From Hyalella azteca (taxonomy: Eukaryota > Arthropoda > Malacostraca > Amphipoda > Hyalellidae): 64,000 bases of DNA. The position numbers and the translations under genes were made by a program. This document shows positions 1-12,600 of the stretch, in pieces (the stretch's first letter is position 1; every line of letters begins with the position of its first letter). Location of the stretch: NCBI RefSeq assembly GCF_000764305.2, contig NW_025937992.1:344358-408357 (forward strand), given 5' to 3'. The notes below the pieces were generated by a model, which saw nothing but the letters and a program-made list of their open reading frames with translations, searched no databases and was not told where the DNA came from.

Positions 1-2399
1 AGTTTGTTAGCATTGCAACTGATTTGGTCGTGTATATTTGGATTATTATCATCACTGTACGCTCGAACTCAGCTTTATAAATTAAGAATTATAGTCTACT
101 GTAATTTGGCAGTATTTGAATGAGAGTTACTCAGCTCAAGTTCTTTGATGATGAATCTTGTCTGCATAATTGAGCCGCGACATTCACGTAATTAAACAGC
201 ATTTTTTATAGTCCCTTCGGCCGCCCTTTTCATGCTCACCGAGATCGATGCTTCTCTCCTTTCACGCCTCGGCACGGATGAAAACGATTACATGCGACAA
301 GATGGCGTCTAGCTGAGGGACTTTATATATCTGAGGGTTATATATCTGTCGGTCCTGGGATTATCTTGAAAGTAGCAAATGAATTTTCTCCCAATAATCG
401 GAAAACCGTTTTGATTTATCCATGTCGAATTGATGATTTTTTATACTATTTATACGCTATACGCTTCAGTCACATCTTGATTTTTAAACAAATTTCAAAA
501 TCTTTCCTGCCTTCATTAAGTATAGATTAAATTCTGTTAAAGCGTCCCGAAATTATTCTCAGGTCGCATGGCATTGACGCATATCATTCGATTAGTATGA
601 TCATTTACATTTGAATAGAAGACAAGTAAGAAGACGACTATTACTCCTCACTGCATTCATTCGATCTGGCCGGAAAAGTTTTTACTTCAATCGGTCTTGT
701 TTACTGGAAGGAAAAATTTTCTGTGTCCAAGTATTCCTGGCAGGTAACCAAACAATTTTAGACCAGCTAATTTGAGTCTAAAGTTAGCAACAAATTTCTT
801 TGCCTCAAATAATTCGAGATAATGCATTAGAGTACAGTTATTTGAGTTAATCTAAATTTGTGACAAAGAATACAAATGATTTTGCCCTTAACGGTTCGCA
901 ATTTGTCGCTGCATAACAATGTGGAACGCATGATTATCTATGTTTTAAATTGATTTAAATTCTCCCGTGTGTTTTAAATTTGGGAATGAGCATTAAGTTC
1001 CGTTAGAGTCTGAGAGTGTAACGAAGTTCCTTGAGTTTATGTAGACTTTTTATCTCGTGGGCTCTCTTTCATTAATTGGAAGGCTCATTAAATGCTCTAA
1101 TGGAGACCTCTAAATGGCACTAATGGACCATCACGCACACTTTACGTTAACAAGGAAAAGTGGATATGGTGACTTGATGGCGTTCTCCTGTTGGAGTCAA
1201 GTTTATTCCGACTCTGAAACTTGAGCGCTTGGAAAAACGCCCAAACTTTCAGAGAAAACAATTCTAAGCTTTTGAGTTTCCGACAGTTCTTTATATATTA
1301 GCGAATCGACGTAACTAGAAAATATAACATTGTTTTAGCTCGTAAGAAACTTGCCGCATTTAGGTAAAATACTAACAAATAAGTTCTGCCATCCACATGG
1401 CGATCCGATTGGAAAAAATCAAATTTTTTGAGGATTTGATGAACGTTAGCGTAAACATTCTCTAAAAGACAGTTTTACTTTAAAAATAGAATACGAATCG
1501 TATTTTATGCTCGCTGTGCGTTGTTTTCCTGTAAATTCATGCCAGAAATAGTGAAACAAATAATTTTTTGTGCATTTTTATTTGGACAAAACTTACCCAA
1601 AACTTAGACATGCTGCATAAAATCTTCCTAAACAGGCTCAGTCAAACTCAACGCGTTTTTAAGAAGAGTTCATGCGTGTTCTGAGACGTTGATGACAAAC
1701 CGTCATCGGAAATCATTGAAAAGCACGCATCAAAGCCTCAATTAATGGGGTTTTATTAGAGGTTCAGGGAGGAATTTATGGACAGTTTTATGGCGCTTGG
1801 AAATCTTGATCGCTGGCTCGTTCGTCTTCTGATCAATTCTTTAAATTAGAGTCGGCTGGAACGACTAAAATTCCAATTCTGTGCCGCTCTAGACTCTAAT
1901 GGTTGCCAATTCTTTTGACCATGTTCGCCTAATATAACTTACTATTAAAATCACTTTACCAGTTTTATCATTAATGTGCATGGTGGAACTAGAATTTCTT
2001 CCTGCATTTCTGCCCTCCTTTTCAAATGGCTAAATTTCCTACAGAGTGGGTAATTTGCCCAAGTTTGAGAACTCTGCTATAGAAGATAACATCACTGTGA
2101 AGGGTAGTGAAACTCTCTCTGTTTAATCTGAAACTGCTCTGTTTTTTGCAAGCGATGTAAGGCACGCATCTCACATAAGTTTACATTTATAACTTGCCAA
2201 TTGTAAATTTATAACTTTAGAGCTTCATCTCCCACAAGCACAAATAATTTATTGGTTATCCTCTTCTTGTTATTTTATATTTTTATCAGAATTCAAGGGA
2301 ATTAATTTACTTCTTTTAAAACGACCATGGCAGCTATTCTTTTACCTATTCCTCATCGAATCATGATGATTTTGCGCATCACCTTAGAAAAATAAATTA
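1..2399. other. AT-rich non-coding stretch
   Basis: No open frame of interest and no recognisable RNA gene was seen. The sequence is mostly AT-rich. A short patch at about 195-345 is richer in CpG than its surroundings and could be a regulatory or conserved element, but nothing in it identifies it. Confidence 0.6.
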
Positions 2400-2810
2400 T
2401 CTCCGTTCTACGGGCCGGTCGATGTCATCTAGCTGGCCGGAAAAGAAAGGCCGGAAGACCCACGGTGCTCAGGAAGAGGGAAGTGTGAGGGGAGGCGGAA
2501 GGGGAAGAGAGAGGGGCGGCCTGGTATCGATTGCCACCCGTACGAACTTGACCTCTACCAAAGAGAGCCATTTGGGAGCTAGGGGCTAAATTCCCGTAAA
2601 ATTTTTGCGGTGGTATACTTTGAAGTTCGCTCATTACCCTGACTGAGATTTGTCTCGAACCTGCACCGTGACTGGCTTTTAGATTTATGATGTAAATTAT
2701 TCTTAAATTGAAAGCGGATGGATAACTGCTCCTAATATCCCGCGGACGAGGAATCATTTTCGAACCTCGCGTTGAGCGTCGGTAACTCATGGTTACCGAC
2801 GGGGTCATTA
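2400..2810. other. GC-rich patch, function unknown
   Basis: This patch is clearly richer in G and C than the flanks, with a purine-rich GGAGG/GGAAG stretch around 2465-2520. A 127-codon ATG-initiated frame runs on the minus strand from 2808 to 2425. Its product is rich in Ser, Arg and Pro, has no motif I recognise, and probably stays open only because stop codons are rare in GC-richer DNA. The patch could be a CpG-rich promoter, an enhancer or an old repeat fragment. Confidence 0.35.
2778..2800. repeat. Short perfect palindrome (9-bp stem)
   Basis: GTCGGTAAC at 2778-2786 is followed after 5 bases by its exact reverse complement GTTACCGAC at 2792-2800. It lies at the edge of the GC-rich patch. 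It may be a protein-binding palindrome or simply chance. Confidence 0.6.
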
Positions 2811-3283
2811 TTCAGAATTTGAAACTTCAGAACGCTTCGTTATTTTTGTGCAATTTAACTTTGTGCCGTGCAAGCGGTAATTGCAGTGGAAATATGAGCA
2901 TTAAAGTAAATGCATATAATTTAAATTTACCCGATATTCCGTGCATATCTAAGCGTTTGTCGCGATGTAAATGTTGCGATCTTATAACTAAAAAGCATTG
3001 CAATATATTCATTGGATTTATTCGAAGAAAATGCAAATCTGTAAAGCGAGTCATCATTGAACATCAAGTCTGATCAACCGTTACGAAAGTACAATGTGAG
3101 GACAATTATTAAATTATATAATTAATTATCTAACGACCGCTGATGTATTTATGAGAATCCAGCAAATATTGCTGGCCTGTTGGGGTGTCGGGGCAGCATG
3201 GGGACCTCAGGGGCTGCCTGGGGAAGTAAAATCGATAGGCGTGACGTGGCAGAGTTCACTGAGTCCGCTAGCTCGTAGTGCTG
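2811..3283. other. Non-coding stretch before the 54-bp array
   Basis: A 94-codon ATG frame on the plus strand (2789-3073) encodes nine cysteines but has no signal peptide and no recognisable spacing. I do not call it a gene. The last 100 bases are GC-richer and share CACGTC-like words with the following minisatellite, so the array may have degenerate outer units here. Confidence 0.4.
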
Positions 3284-3735
3284 CTGGTGTGCCACGTCTC
3301 TGCTGCTGCTGCTGACATAGAAATGTGAAAGTCCTGCATGCTGGTGTGCCACGTCTCCAATGCTGCTGACTTTGAAATGTGGAAGTCATGCTTGCTGGTG
3401 TGTCACGTCACTGCTGCTACTGACATAGAAATGTGGAATCTTGAATGCTGGTGTGCCACGTCTCCACTGCTACTGACTTTGAAACGTGGAAGTCGTGAAG
3501 GCTGCTGTGCCACGTCTCGGCTGCTGCTGACTTTGAAACGTGGAAGTCGTGAAAGCTGGTGTGCCACGTCTCGGCTGCTGCTGACTTTGAAACGTATAAG
3601 TCGTGCAAGCTGGTGTACCACGTCTCCCCTTTTCCTGACTTTGAAATGTGGAAGTCGTGCAAGCTGACGTGCAACGTTTCGGCTGCTGCTGAATTTGAAA
3701 CATGTAAGTTGTGCAAGCTGGTGTACCACGTGTTC
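3284..3735. repeat. 54-bp minisatellite, 8 units plus a partial
   Basis: Units begin with CTGGTGTGCCACGTCTC-like sequence at 3284, 3341, 3395, 3448, 3502, 3556, 3610, 3664 and 3718. The spacing is 57, 54, 53 and then 54 throughout, so the left units have drifted and the right ones are regular. Most units carry CCACGT near the start and ACGTGG or a close variant about 25 bases later, so single strands could fold. Because 54 is a multiple of three, long frames stay open on both strands (up to about 109 codons). These are by-products of the period and not genes. Confidence 0.92.
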
Positions 3736-3739
3736 GTGA

Positions 3740-6100
3740 ATTGCTAATCCTAACTCGACTTAAATTTTGAGGCTGCATATGAAATGATATGAAATATTCG
3801 CTTGGTATAAATAAGCCTTTTCGGAGAAAACTCTTTATCCCTAAATAGCATTTTGTAAAAAACTATATCCTTAATAACGGATGAAAATATAAAAAAAGGC
3901 TCGATCTGAGCCTAGTTTATGCGTGACAACTTTACTCTTCTAGTGTGTGACGACCAATGGTTCAATTTTATTAAGGCGTGAGAACAACTTGTGGTTAACC
4001 TCTCATTCATATACGTACATACATAATTAGTTATTATTATAATAACTGTTTTTTTACCTATAGCTGCTTTTGGTTAACGATTGCATGTGTTTTTTCATTT
4101 TATTGCAACTTTTTGCCATGGTATACGCATGATAAAATTGTATTTCTTTTACATTCTTGTTATGTGGACATTCAGACTGGGTACATTTTTTATTGAGCAT
4201 CTGCTAGGTTAACATTCTTTTCTTTTCTTGCACATAAATTATACTGCCATTAGAATTCAGTTACCTTATAACAAGATATGAGCATAACCGACTAAATCTT
4301 GCAAGTTAGTCAAGCCGTCTTTTTGTTTTGAATGAATTTTCGTAATGCCATTGTTATTTCTGATAGCGACTTGCGTTTCTACTCGTCATAACAAACATGA
4401 TTTTCATTTGTTGAATTTCCTTCGTGTTCTTGTGTTTTTATGCTTTTGCTTGTCTTTCTTGGTATGCATTTTGTAAATAAGCACCTGTTGATTGCGTTTT
4501 TCATACGCCAGTTTTTCTTGCATGCTTCTTTCATATAGTTTCAATTCTCATGTATATTCATAGTTTTAATACTTAATTTCCGCATACATTTCATTTGAAC
4601 TTATCTTCTGGATGTGAATAGCGAGTCTAATTTAAATGGCGGAGCTTCTTCTTTGTTCTTCAACGCATATGTGGAGGGGTTTAAGAGCAAGGAAGAACGC
4701 TCCTGACCTTCTGATTCCTACTATTTTCTCTTTTTTATTTATCAGAATTTTATTTTCTCTGCTCTATACTGGAAGATTGTTTTCTTTATATCTCCTTAAT
4801 ATGTTTCTCTCACCCTATTGTTCGATTTCCGTTATTCTTATTACGTCTGCCTTTACTTTCTGTTTGCAACTTCCGCTAGAATAAGACGCAATTTGTTTCT
4901 GTTATCAAGAAAACAATTGCTGTATTTTTTACTGATTGCTTTCAATTGACTACTTGCATGCGCTGTTTGTGTTTAGCTTTGTTTGTAATATAGAAGTTGT
5001 CCTCATGTGCATATCATTTCATCTGCTATAGTATTACATTTTTCATTCGTCTTCATCATGTGTAAGGTATAACGTTCAACCTATTAAATCATTTATAGCA
5101 TGGTAATATATTTTGTTGATTGACTTTGTTTCTACCCATAATTTCAGATATTTCTTGTTTACGATATGCTTGATTTTCAGTCATGGTAAACTTTTCAGTG
5201 AACTTTTAATTTTCGTTTTGTGCCTGAATATATATATATATATATTGATTCAACTTATAAGTGTAATTTATGTGAATTTTCACGCTACTTCATTTTTCAA
5301 TATTTTTTATCACCACTAAACTGGCTCATGCTTGCTCTATCTACCCAAATGGAATTTCGAGCCGATTGGAATTTTCTCGATTGCCTTGTACGTGTGTAAT
5401 TTTTAAGCTGCTTGGTTCTTTTTGTTTTTTGCCTAATTTTGTGTGCATTAGCCTAATTTCAAAGTACAAGTAGTGTAGGCCGTGTCCCTTTTTTTTTATT
5501 TTTCCGTTTCTATAATTTTTATTGAATAACTTTGCCTCACGCATACTTCATCTTTAATTTTCTAAGTGGATTTACTGATGCTTTTCTCTTACGACAATCC
5601 GGTAAATTTTCATGTATTTCTTAAAGCAACGCCGCAATCACTGTATCAGTTTACATTTTCTTCAGGGAAATTTAATTTAATTAATACCATTTGTTTAAGT
5701 AATTGAACATCTTTGTCTGATTAATCATGTAACAATTGTCCAAGTAAGTAAATATTCATGACCTAAGCACTCAAATGGGGTTCTGCCCATATTGATTGAC
5801 GCCAAATGAATCTGAATGTTTAGAAAGTTGGTTTAAACCGCCAGTAGATACGAATGTCATATATTTTAAATTTTCTGTGCAGACAGAAACACTGTTCTCA
5901 CGTTCAATGCAAGTTTTACGCTCACAATAAAACAAATTAACATTTTATTTCATTTCAAATGATCAGACGGGCTCAACTTAAATTTAGCCCTAATTTATAT
6001 CCCTTCTGAACTGCGTTTAGTGCTTACGTCATAATATTATTAGCCATGAAGATGAATTCTTGTTCTGTCGAATAATTATCATTTATAATTTGTATCATAA
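3740..6100. other. T-rich, strand-asymmetric non-coding DNA
   Basis: From about 3.9 to 5.6 kb the plus strand has far more T than A. For example, lines near 4380-4500 contain roughly three T for each A. Such skew is common in transcribed insect introns on the sense strand, but can also come from decayed T-rich repeats. An 82-codon ATG frame at 4636-4884 gives a hydrophobic product rich in Leu, Phe and Ile, as expected from T-rich DNA, and is not called. A short TA run lies at 5229-5244. Confidence 0.5.
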
Positions 6101-6107
6101 AATAATG

Positions 6108-6185
6108 GGGAATTGTTGGTCATAATACATAACTATGAAGAGGCTAATGATATTAATATTTACTATCGGGTGACCAACAATTCCC
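6108..6185. repeat. Hairpin with 15-bp perfect arms
   Basis: GGGAATTGTTGGTCA at 6108-6122 is repeated as its exact reverse complement at 6171-6185, with a 48-base AT-rich loop. No flanking target-site duplication was recognised. It may be a decayed miniature inverted-repeat element. Confidence 0.75.
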
Positions 6186-6515
6186 TGTGCATTTTAATTG
6201 ACTAATTTTGATTTTGTTTTAATATTTTTATAAAGTATTTTTAATTGAATTATTCTTAGATGTACAAAACTATTATTAACATAACTTTGGTGGAAAAAAG
6301 TTTGATTTCTCATTAGTATAGAGTAGTGATGTGTAAAGCTTACGTTTACTCACTTCAACCAGCGATTTTTTTCGCTGTTGAAATTTCATTGTATACTAAT
6401 AATGTAAAATGGCTTGAACTATTTGTAGTCTTTATTTTTACACGTTGTATATAGCGTACATAATCACTTTAACATGGATTTTTTGCTAAAAGTAACTAAT
6501 AAGAAAAGTTTTTTT

Positions 6516-6540
6516 GGGGAGGGGGGGGGGGGGGCGGGGG
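6516..6540 (+). repeat. G-tract (G4-A-G14-C-G5)
   Basis: A 25-base almost pure guanine run stands in AT-rich DNA. It could form a quadruplex when single stranded. It is also a place where sequencing and assembly often miscount bases, so the exact length should not be trusted. Confidence 0.9.
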
Positions 6541-7282
6541 TTTATGACCACGTTTCGGGTTTCCGAATTTTTTTAAAAAGTGAAGAAATTTCCTAATTGG
6601 CGTGAGCCAAACTCGTTTCTGATTAGCTTTCAATTTATTTTCTTGTACAAACAATAGAATCATTTCTGCATTGAATCAGAAATCTATCAATTGTTTTTTT
6701 TATGCAAGGATTTTTTCTCACATCGTGCACGGCTTATGAATTACTTTAGCTTTGCGTTTGTTGGATGATTAAGCTGATTGATTTCATATGTGGTTTGTAT
6801 TGCTGTGCTTGAAATTGTAGATAATTATCATCGTAGTTAAATTGTGATGTTATTTTAGAAGCATGGTAAAATTTTTCTAACCTAATTAAGGATTAAGCAA
6901 TTAAGCGCTAGGTTATACAAGGAAGAACAGGAAACTAGGAAATAAGAAAGACGAAGTTAGTGAGAATAAATATTAAGTTAAGGTTCGAACATACTTATAG
7001 GTCGTTCGTAGTTTTTGGAGCGAATCTAGTTGTAAATTTGTCTTATATCACTTAGTTTTATCTCTTTAATATACACTCTTATCGCTTCGCAATAACGACG
7101 GTATCCCGAAAATTTCGATTACACATTCTGCTAGCAATTTTTCATTTACTCGACTTCTAGCATTGATTTTTCTAAATTATTTTAAATTATATCCATACCG
7201 TAAAATGCCGATAATTTACACATAAATGCTTTTATTCAATTATAAAATTCAATCTTTCTTAGAATTATCTTGGAGCCAAGGT

Positions 7283-7345
7283 AATACCAGCTGAAGTTTA
7301 TCTTAAGTTGTAAATACCGGTTGAAATTTATCTTAAGCTGGTATT
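7283..7345. repeat. 30-bp direct repeat with inverted ends
   Basis: AATACC...CTTAAG units start at 7283 and 7313 (period 30). In addition, AATACCAGCT at 7283-7292 is the reverse complement of AGCTGGTATT at 7336-7345. The block is therefore both a tandem duplication and a hairpin. Confidence 0.7.
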
Positions 7346-9250
7346 TACAGAACAATTGCATTTCCCTTCTTGCTTTACCTTACAAAATTGGAACGCTGGA
7401 CAACTGAAACAACAAAATTTATCATTTAACAACAAAAATTTCCAGAATGTCTATCAAGCGATATAGACCTGAACCCATGTTTTTGAGTACAAATCTTTCG
7501 TTTAGTTTCTAGAAATAGCAGTTGGTTCAGGTCTTTTAGCTTTCTTTCGGACGTTAACTCTATCATTTGATTGCAATTAACTTGCTTTTTTAAATTATGT
7601 AATTCATAGGACGGTGTATCTTCTTCTTATCTGCGCTTATCATGCAGAATTTTCATCATAGTAATCAGTCGTCGCCATAATTTTCTGTCTTGAGCTGCAT
7701 TGATATTTCACTCTGGAGTTCTCATAAAAAATAACTTTCAATTTATAACTCCCTCGAGATGCTGCGCGTCACTTCAAATTTTAAAAGTATTATATATGCT
7801 GGGTTTAATATTTAATACGCATTCAAGCTATGTGAAATAATGTACATAACTGAGTGACTCTCATGTGAGGCACAATAGTTATTAGGATTGGAAAAAAATT
7901 ATTTTCATATATGTGGTTTTTATTTTAGTATTTTTCATATAGTTTTGTAATAATTTAGTATTATTCATACATTGTATTTAGTTAAGTGTCTACCCACCTA
8001 TACACTTATTGTAGAATTAATTTTGCTCTCAGATTAATTTTGTTAATCGTAATGCTTCCGTTATTATCTTGTTATAAAGAAAATATTAATTATACCGTTT
8101 TGCACTCCCGTAATGTGTATTTCAAATGAAATTGTGGCGAATCGTAATTGACGGTAAATAATGAATGAATTTTATTTTAGCCTTTTCAAATAAATAAATG
8201 CATAAGAAAATAAAATTTGGCAAAAGAATTTGATAAATTACAATATTTGTAGTAGAGATAAGTGCTGCTTTCTTGGTTTGTCGATGTAGTTCTTAAGGTT
8301 TGATTAAGTTAGGTTAGGTTAGGTTAGTTTCAGAGTACAAACCGAGGTCTGAGTGAGCTAAATGACGATATTTTTTTAAGGATACGAAGAAAAGAACTCG
8401 TCTTGAAAAGAAAAAGTGACCACATTCATACAAAATAGCGCTATGCTGTGAACTTACTTTCTTATACATATTCTCACTTACAATTTTAACTCAGTTTCTT
8501 AGATGTGCGCAAAATTGCAGTTTACCTTGCAGGGATTGAATTGGTCGGTCATTGTGGCATCAAAACCTTTAGGTTATTCATAATGGAATTGTAGATAATT
8601 AAAATTGTGGGATAAATTTATTGTAAAACTCATAACATTAATTTTTATTAGTATTTTCATCTGGTTTCTTAATTTTCAGTGGAGCATCTTAGATAGCCTA
8701 TTGAAATCATTATGGTTCATGCATTTCTTAATTATTGAAATGGTAGAAAATTTGAGGCGAAAAAAATGGGCTTGTAAAAAGCATTTACTTCTTGCTTAGA
8801 CTGTAAGTATAAAATAAGAATTTTTAAGTTATAGGCAAAGAAAAGATGAACTTAAATTTCGCTATTCTAAAAATGATCTCGCATTTAAAAAAAAATTGGT
8901 CGAAGAGTGGTGAAGTAATAATTTTCACTGAAATCCTGCCAAATTGCGTGTAATAAGTAAGAATGTTATTGTTGATGCATATTCCATGCCTTGCATTACT
9001 AAAATAATCGTTTAGCCTATTAAATGAACCATGACCTCAAAGTATGGCTAATACTATCATAGCTCCCTGGGTTCCTACTTTTCGCAGATTGTCTCGGTAA
9101 AAAAGTTACGCGGTTGCATGTCGGTTTTGGGCTTAGAATTTAACCCGTCATCCTTATCACTTCACTGCACTTTCAATTTTAGTTGATGGCCTTTCAATTT
9201 TAGTTGATCTAATTGAGCTGTTCTTTTTTGGGAAATAAATTTTTTCGCAT
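7346..9250. other. AT-rich non-coding stretch
   Basis: Nothing gene-like was seen. A 64-codon frame at 8605-8799 is Ile, Leu and Phe rich with a short basic tail, has no recognisable domain, and is treated as chance. The telomere-like run at 8309-8327 is listed separately. Confidence 0.55.
8309..8327 (+). repeat. Interstitial TTAGG telomere-like run
   Basis: Three exact TTAGG units followed by TTAG occur in tandem. TTAGG is the ancestral arthropod telomere repeat. The run is short, so it may be a chance microsatellite rather than a trace of telomere healing. Confidence 0.6.
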
Positions 9251-9655
9251 CGTTACCGAAGTGGGAATGTTACCGGTGTGTCATGGTTACCGGAGTGTCA
9301 GATCGAGTTACCGGAGTGTCAGATCGAGTTACCGGAGTGTCAGATCGAGTTACCGGAGTGTCAGATCGAGTTACCGGAGTGTCAGATCGAGTTACCGGAG
9401 TGTCAAATCGAGTTACCGGAGTGTCAGATCGAGTTACCGGTGTGTCAGATCGAGTTACCGGAGTGTCATGGTTACCGGAGCGTCAGAGTTACCGGAATGT
9501 CAGAGTTACCGGAATGTCAGAGTTACCGGAATGTCAGAGTTACCGGAATGTCAGAGTTACAGGAATGTCAGAGTTACCGGAATGTCATGCTTCCCGGAGT
9601 GTCAGAGTTACCGGAGTGTCAGAGTTACCGGAATGTCAGAGTTACTTGAGTGTGA
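9251..9655. repeat. Compound minisatellite: 21-bp units then 17-bp units
   Basis: After two degenerate leading units, eight 21-bp units (core GTTACCGGAGTGTCA plus GATCGA) occupy 9301-9468. From 9469 to 9655 there are eleven 17-bp units with core GAGTTACCGGAATGTCA. The 17-bp unit equals the 21-bp unit minus four bases (ATCG in the linker). The change happens at a variant unit containing TGGTTACCGG. Since 21 and 51 (three 17-bp units) are multiples of three, three overlapping long frames (up to 162 codons) stay open. They encode only simple repeats and are not considered genes. Confidence 0.93.
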
Positions 9656-12600
9656 GAGATATCGGAATATTATCGTTAGAATGACATGTTTCGAAGGCTA
9701 ACTCTATCGATAGCTAGTTGTCAGGATTAATGATTGTCTTAATATTGTGTAAATTTAAATAAATCCAAACAATAGATAAATCTAACTCAAGTGTGATTTT
9801 AGGACGACCATTAACTATGATACGTATTTTTAATTCAGATTTGGTTAAAGATTTATTACGAGACCTATTTCTACATCCAAGTTTTAGTGATAATATTTAA
9901 TTCGTACAAAATAAATTTAATGACCTTGATGTTTGACTATCATTTTTCTTATTAAAACGCTACCGCCCTGTAAAGTGGTATCAAGAAATGAAAAAATATT
10001 ATCATTATTTTATGTAGCTATTATTTTTTTAAGAAGTACGAACATGTACGAAAAAATGTCATAGCAGTTATTCTTTTTTCGAGGAAATGGCGCAATTTTT
10101 GAAAAATTTGATCGTATTTTATGGCGTCTACAAATCTCGAAGAAAGGACAGCTGTTGGACTAAAAAACAAAACTTATTTTTTTATTATAAAAAGCCGAGA
10201 ATAAAATCCATAACAGTGACGAAAAATGAAGAAAAAAAATATGCTTGAATTTCTTTGATTTTAAATATTTTAAAATGCCTTCAAAAATGTCACCGCACTG
10301 ACTTATCTTGCCATCCACACCTTACTTTCCTGCAGGAATTTAAAAGTAAATTAGATGCCATAACAAATCACCATATCGTTATTGGAAATGTATTAGAGTC
10401 TATCCCCTTAGAAATGTTTTGATATGTTGAATTTTTGGGGCATTTTCTTAGCTCTTAAATTGTTAGTTAGTTTGCATTTCATACAACCTAATGATCCTAA
10501 TGCTGTGTTTGGTATATCGAAGAACTGCAATAATTATCATGTCTAATCACTTCTTCCTCGATTCTTCAAAACTTTTATCTGCGAACCGAGCTATTTCTAA
10601 AGTTCAAGAAGTGTCTTCTTTTTTCACTCATCTGAATTTGCATCTTCTGCTTTTTTCACTTTATCTAGCTTCAGTTGAACGATTTTCACTCTAAAGTTTT
10701 AACCCCATGCCGAATTCTCAAATAAACTGTGGCTGAGCTCAAGTAATTGATTGATGCACTAAGGAACTTTTCCTTGGTCGCATAATTTTTTACAGTGATA
10801 CAGTGAGCATTTTACAGCTCTCGGTTCCTCATGAAAGTTTTTGAAACACTTTTAACACTCCTAGGTCCACACGACTGTTTATCCGACGTGTCACTGAGGT
10901 GGCTGTTAAATAATCGATTCACTAGCTGGTAAGTCAGGACACTAGCGAATACTTCATCATTTTGACAGGAGGTAAGTTGCCTAATGTGAACTTTATAAAG
11001 CATGTTTCTTCGGAAACAACCTCAGTTTCCGGAGTTTCCTCGGATGGTAAGCTTGGTCGCATGTTAAATAACGATGAGTACTATAACTGAGGTATACTTA
11101 CGCACAATTAAATATGGCGAGTGCTAAGTAGAAAGTTTGGTGTGTGATAATATTTTAAAATTTAGGTAACGAAATTTTAACGGATCTGCTCACCCCAATG
11201 GAATTCTTCTATTGCGTTTACTGAATTAAATAATCCTAAAACTTTTACAATAACAAAAGTTAGATTTTCTTGACGGGTTTACTCGTGTAATTTTCATGAA
11301 ATATATTCATCCGGTAAGGAATATTTCAGTTATTAGGTTGGAAATTTGCCACGGGGCTACAACATTAGCACATTTATGTTATAATTTGGAATATTATTCG
11401 CATGATATCAGATCTTACTAGATTTTTAATTAATTTCCATTATTATTGACTAAGTATCGCAGTGCGAGAGTCATGCTCTAATTTTCGTGTCAACAATTAT
11501 CGAAGTTGGAGGCTCATTCTATAAAATATCTACTATGATAAAACGCTTGATTTACAAGTTACAAGCTTATGAAAAGTTGTTAGTCTTGAGTCGTTATGTA
11601 TTTTTCGAAAAACTATAATTTAGAATCGGTAAATATTTTAGTGTTAAAATGTGAAATCACGAAGTTTCTTTCATTTGCACGTACTTTTTATTCCTGCACT
11701 GAACCTGTCTCTTCTAATTTTCTTATCTTAGACACTCTATCATCTTGAGTATAAGCGGAAATGCAAGGCGGAAAATATTAAAGCGGCCTGGCAAATATTG
11801 TCATCAAAGACCGTCTAAATCTGTGCTTTGTACGGCTTTTTGAAATATCTTGGAACTAAGCCTGGATTTGCAAGCTCCCAGAGAATGCCCACGGGAAAAG
11901 GCTAGATGAAGCGAGTCGGGAGAAGGTTGGTCCACATCAGGGCTTCAATGGATTTGTCCTTTCCTGTTCAGCAAGTTTTGACGCGTTTCAAATTTTTTTT
12001 AAGCAGGCACGAGAAGCAACTTACTTGACTACAAAGACTTTCGCTTTTTTCAAAGAAGACGACCTTTGTACTTGAGAAATATGTTGTTTCTTGGTGAAAA
12101 TAGAATATGCTTGTATGATAAATGTTAATTTTGTATTTGAATGTTTCATCGAAAATTATATCGCTTTAGAGGTAAAAAGACTGTCGGATACGGAAAGCTT
12201 TTGGTTACAAATTTCGATCGATCGATCGACAGTAGAATTTTTTCTACACGCATCCCGTAGCTGCCAACGTCCCTTGTCCTTGATAAGCACGCGCCTTCGG
12301 AATTTACCTGATTAAAGATACTATAGCTTATAACATTTTTTAATTAAGCGCTGATTTTCTCATTGTGAACACCAGAGCGGTCCAAATCATGCCTCTGGAC
12401 GGTGTATGACTTCATTGGGAGTTTGCCTTCTCACTTGACCTTTCCGCTGATCGCTAGGCTGAAACATTTCTCTGAAGGAATTCTTTCTCCTACTCTTGAG
12501 GAAATATTCCTTTAATTCAAGTGAAAATCTTTTTCTGATTCACATAGAAGTTTTTCTCTGATTGACGAGTTTATTTGAACCTCGTTGACAGAATTCGGCA

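Noticed and set aside
2789..3073. 94-codon ATG frame with nine cysteines
   Set aside because: It has no signal peptide and no recognisable cysteine spacing, and it lies in ordinary AT-rich sequence next to a minisatellite.
9213..9701. Three overlapping plus-strand open frames of 123-162 codons
   Set aside because: They are generated by tandem units whose lengths keep all frames open. The products are simple repeats, with no signal peptide and no sequence outside the array.
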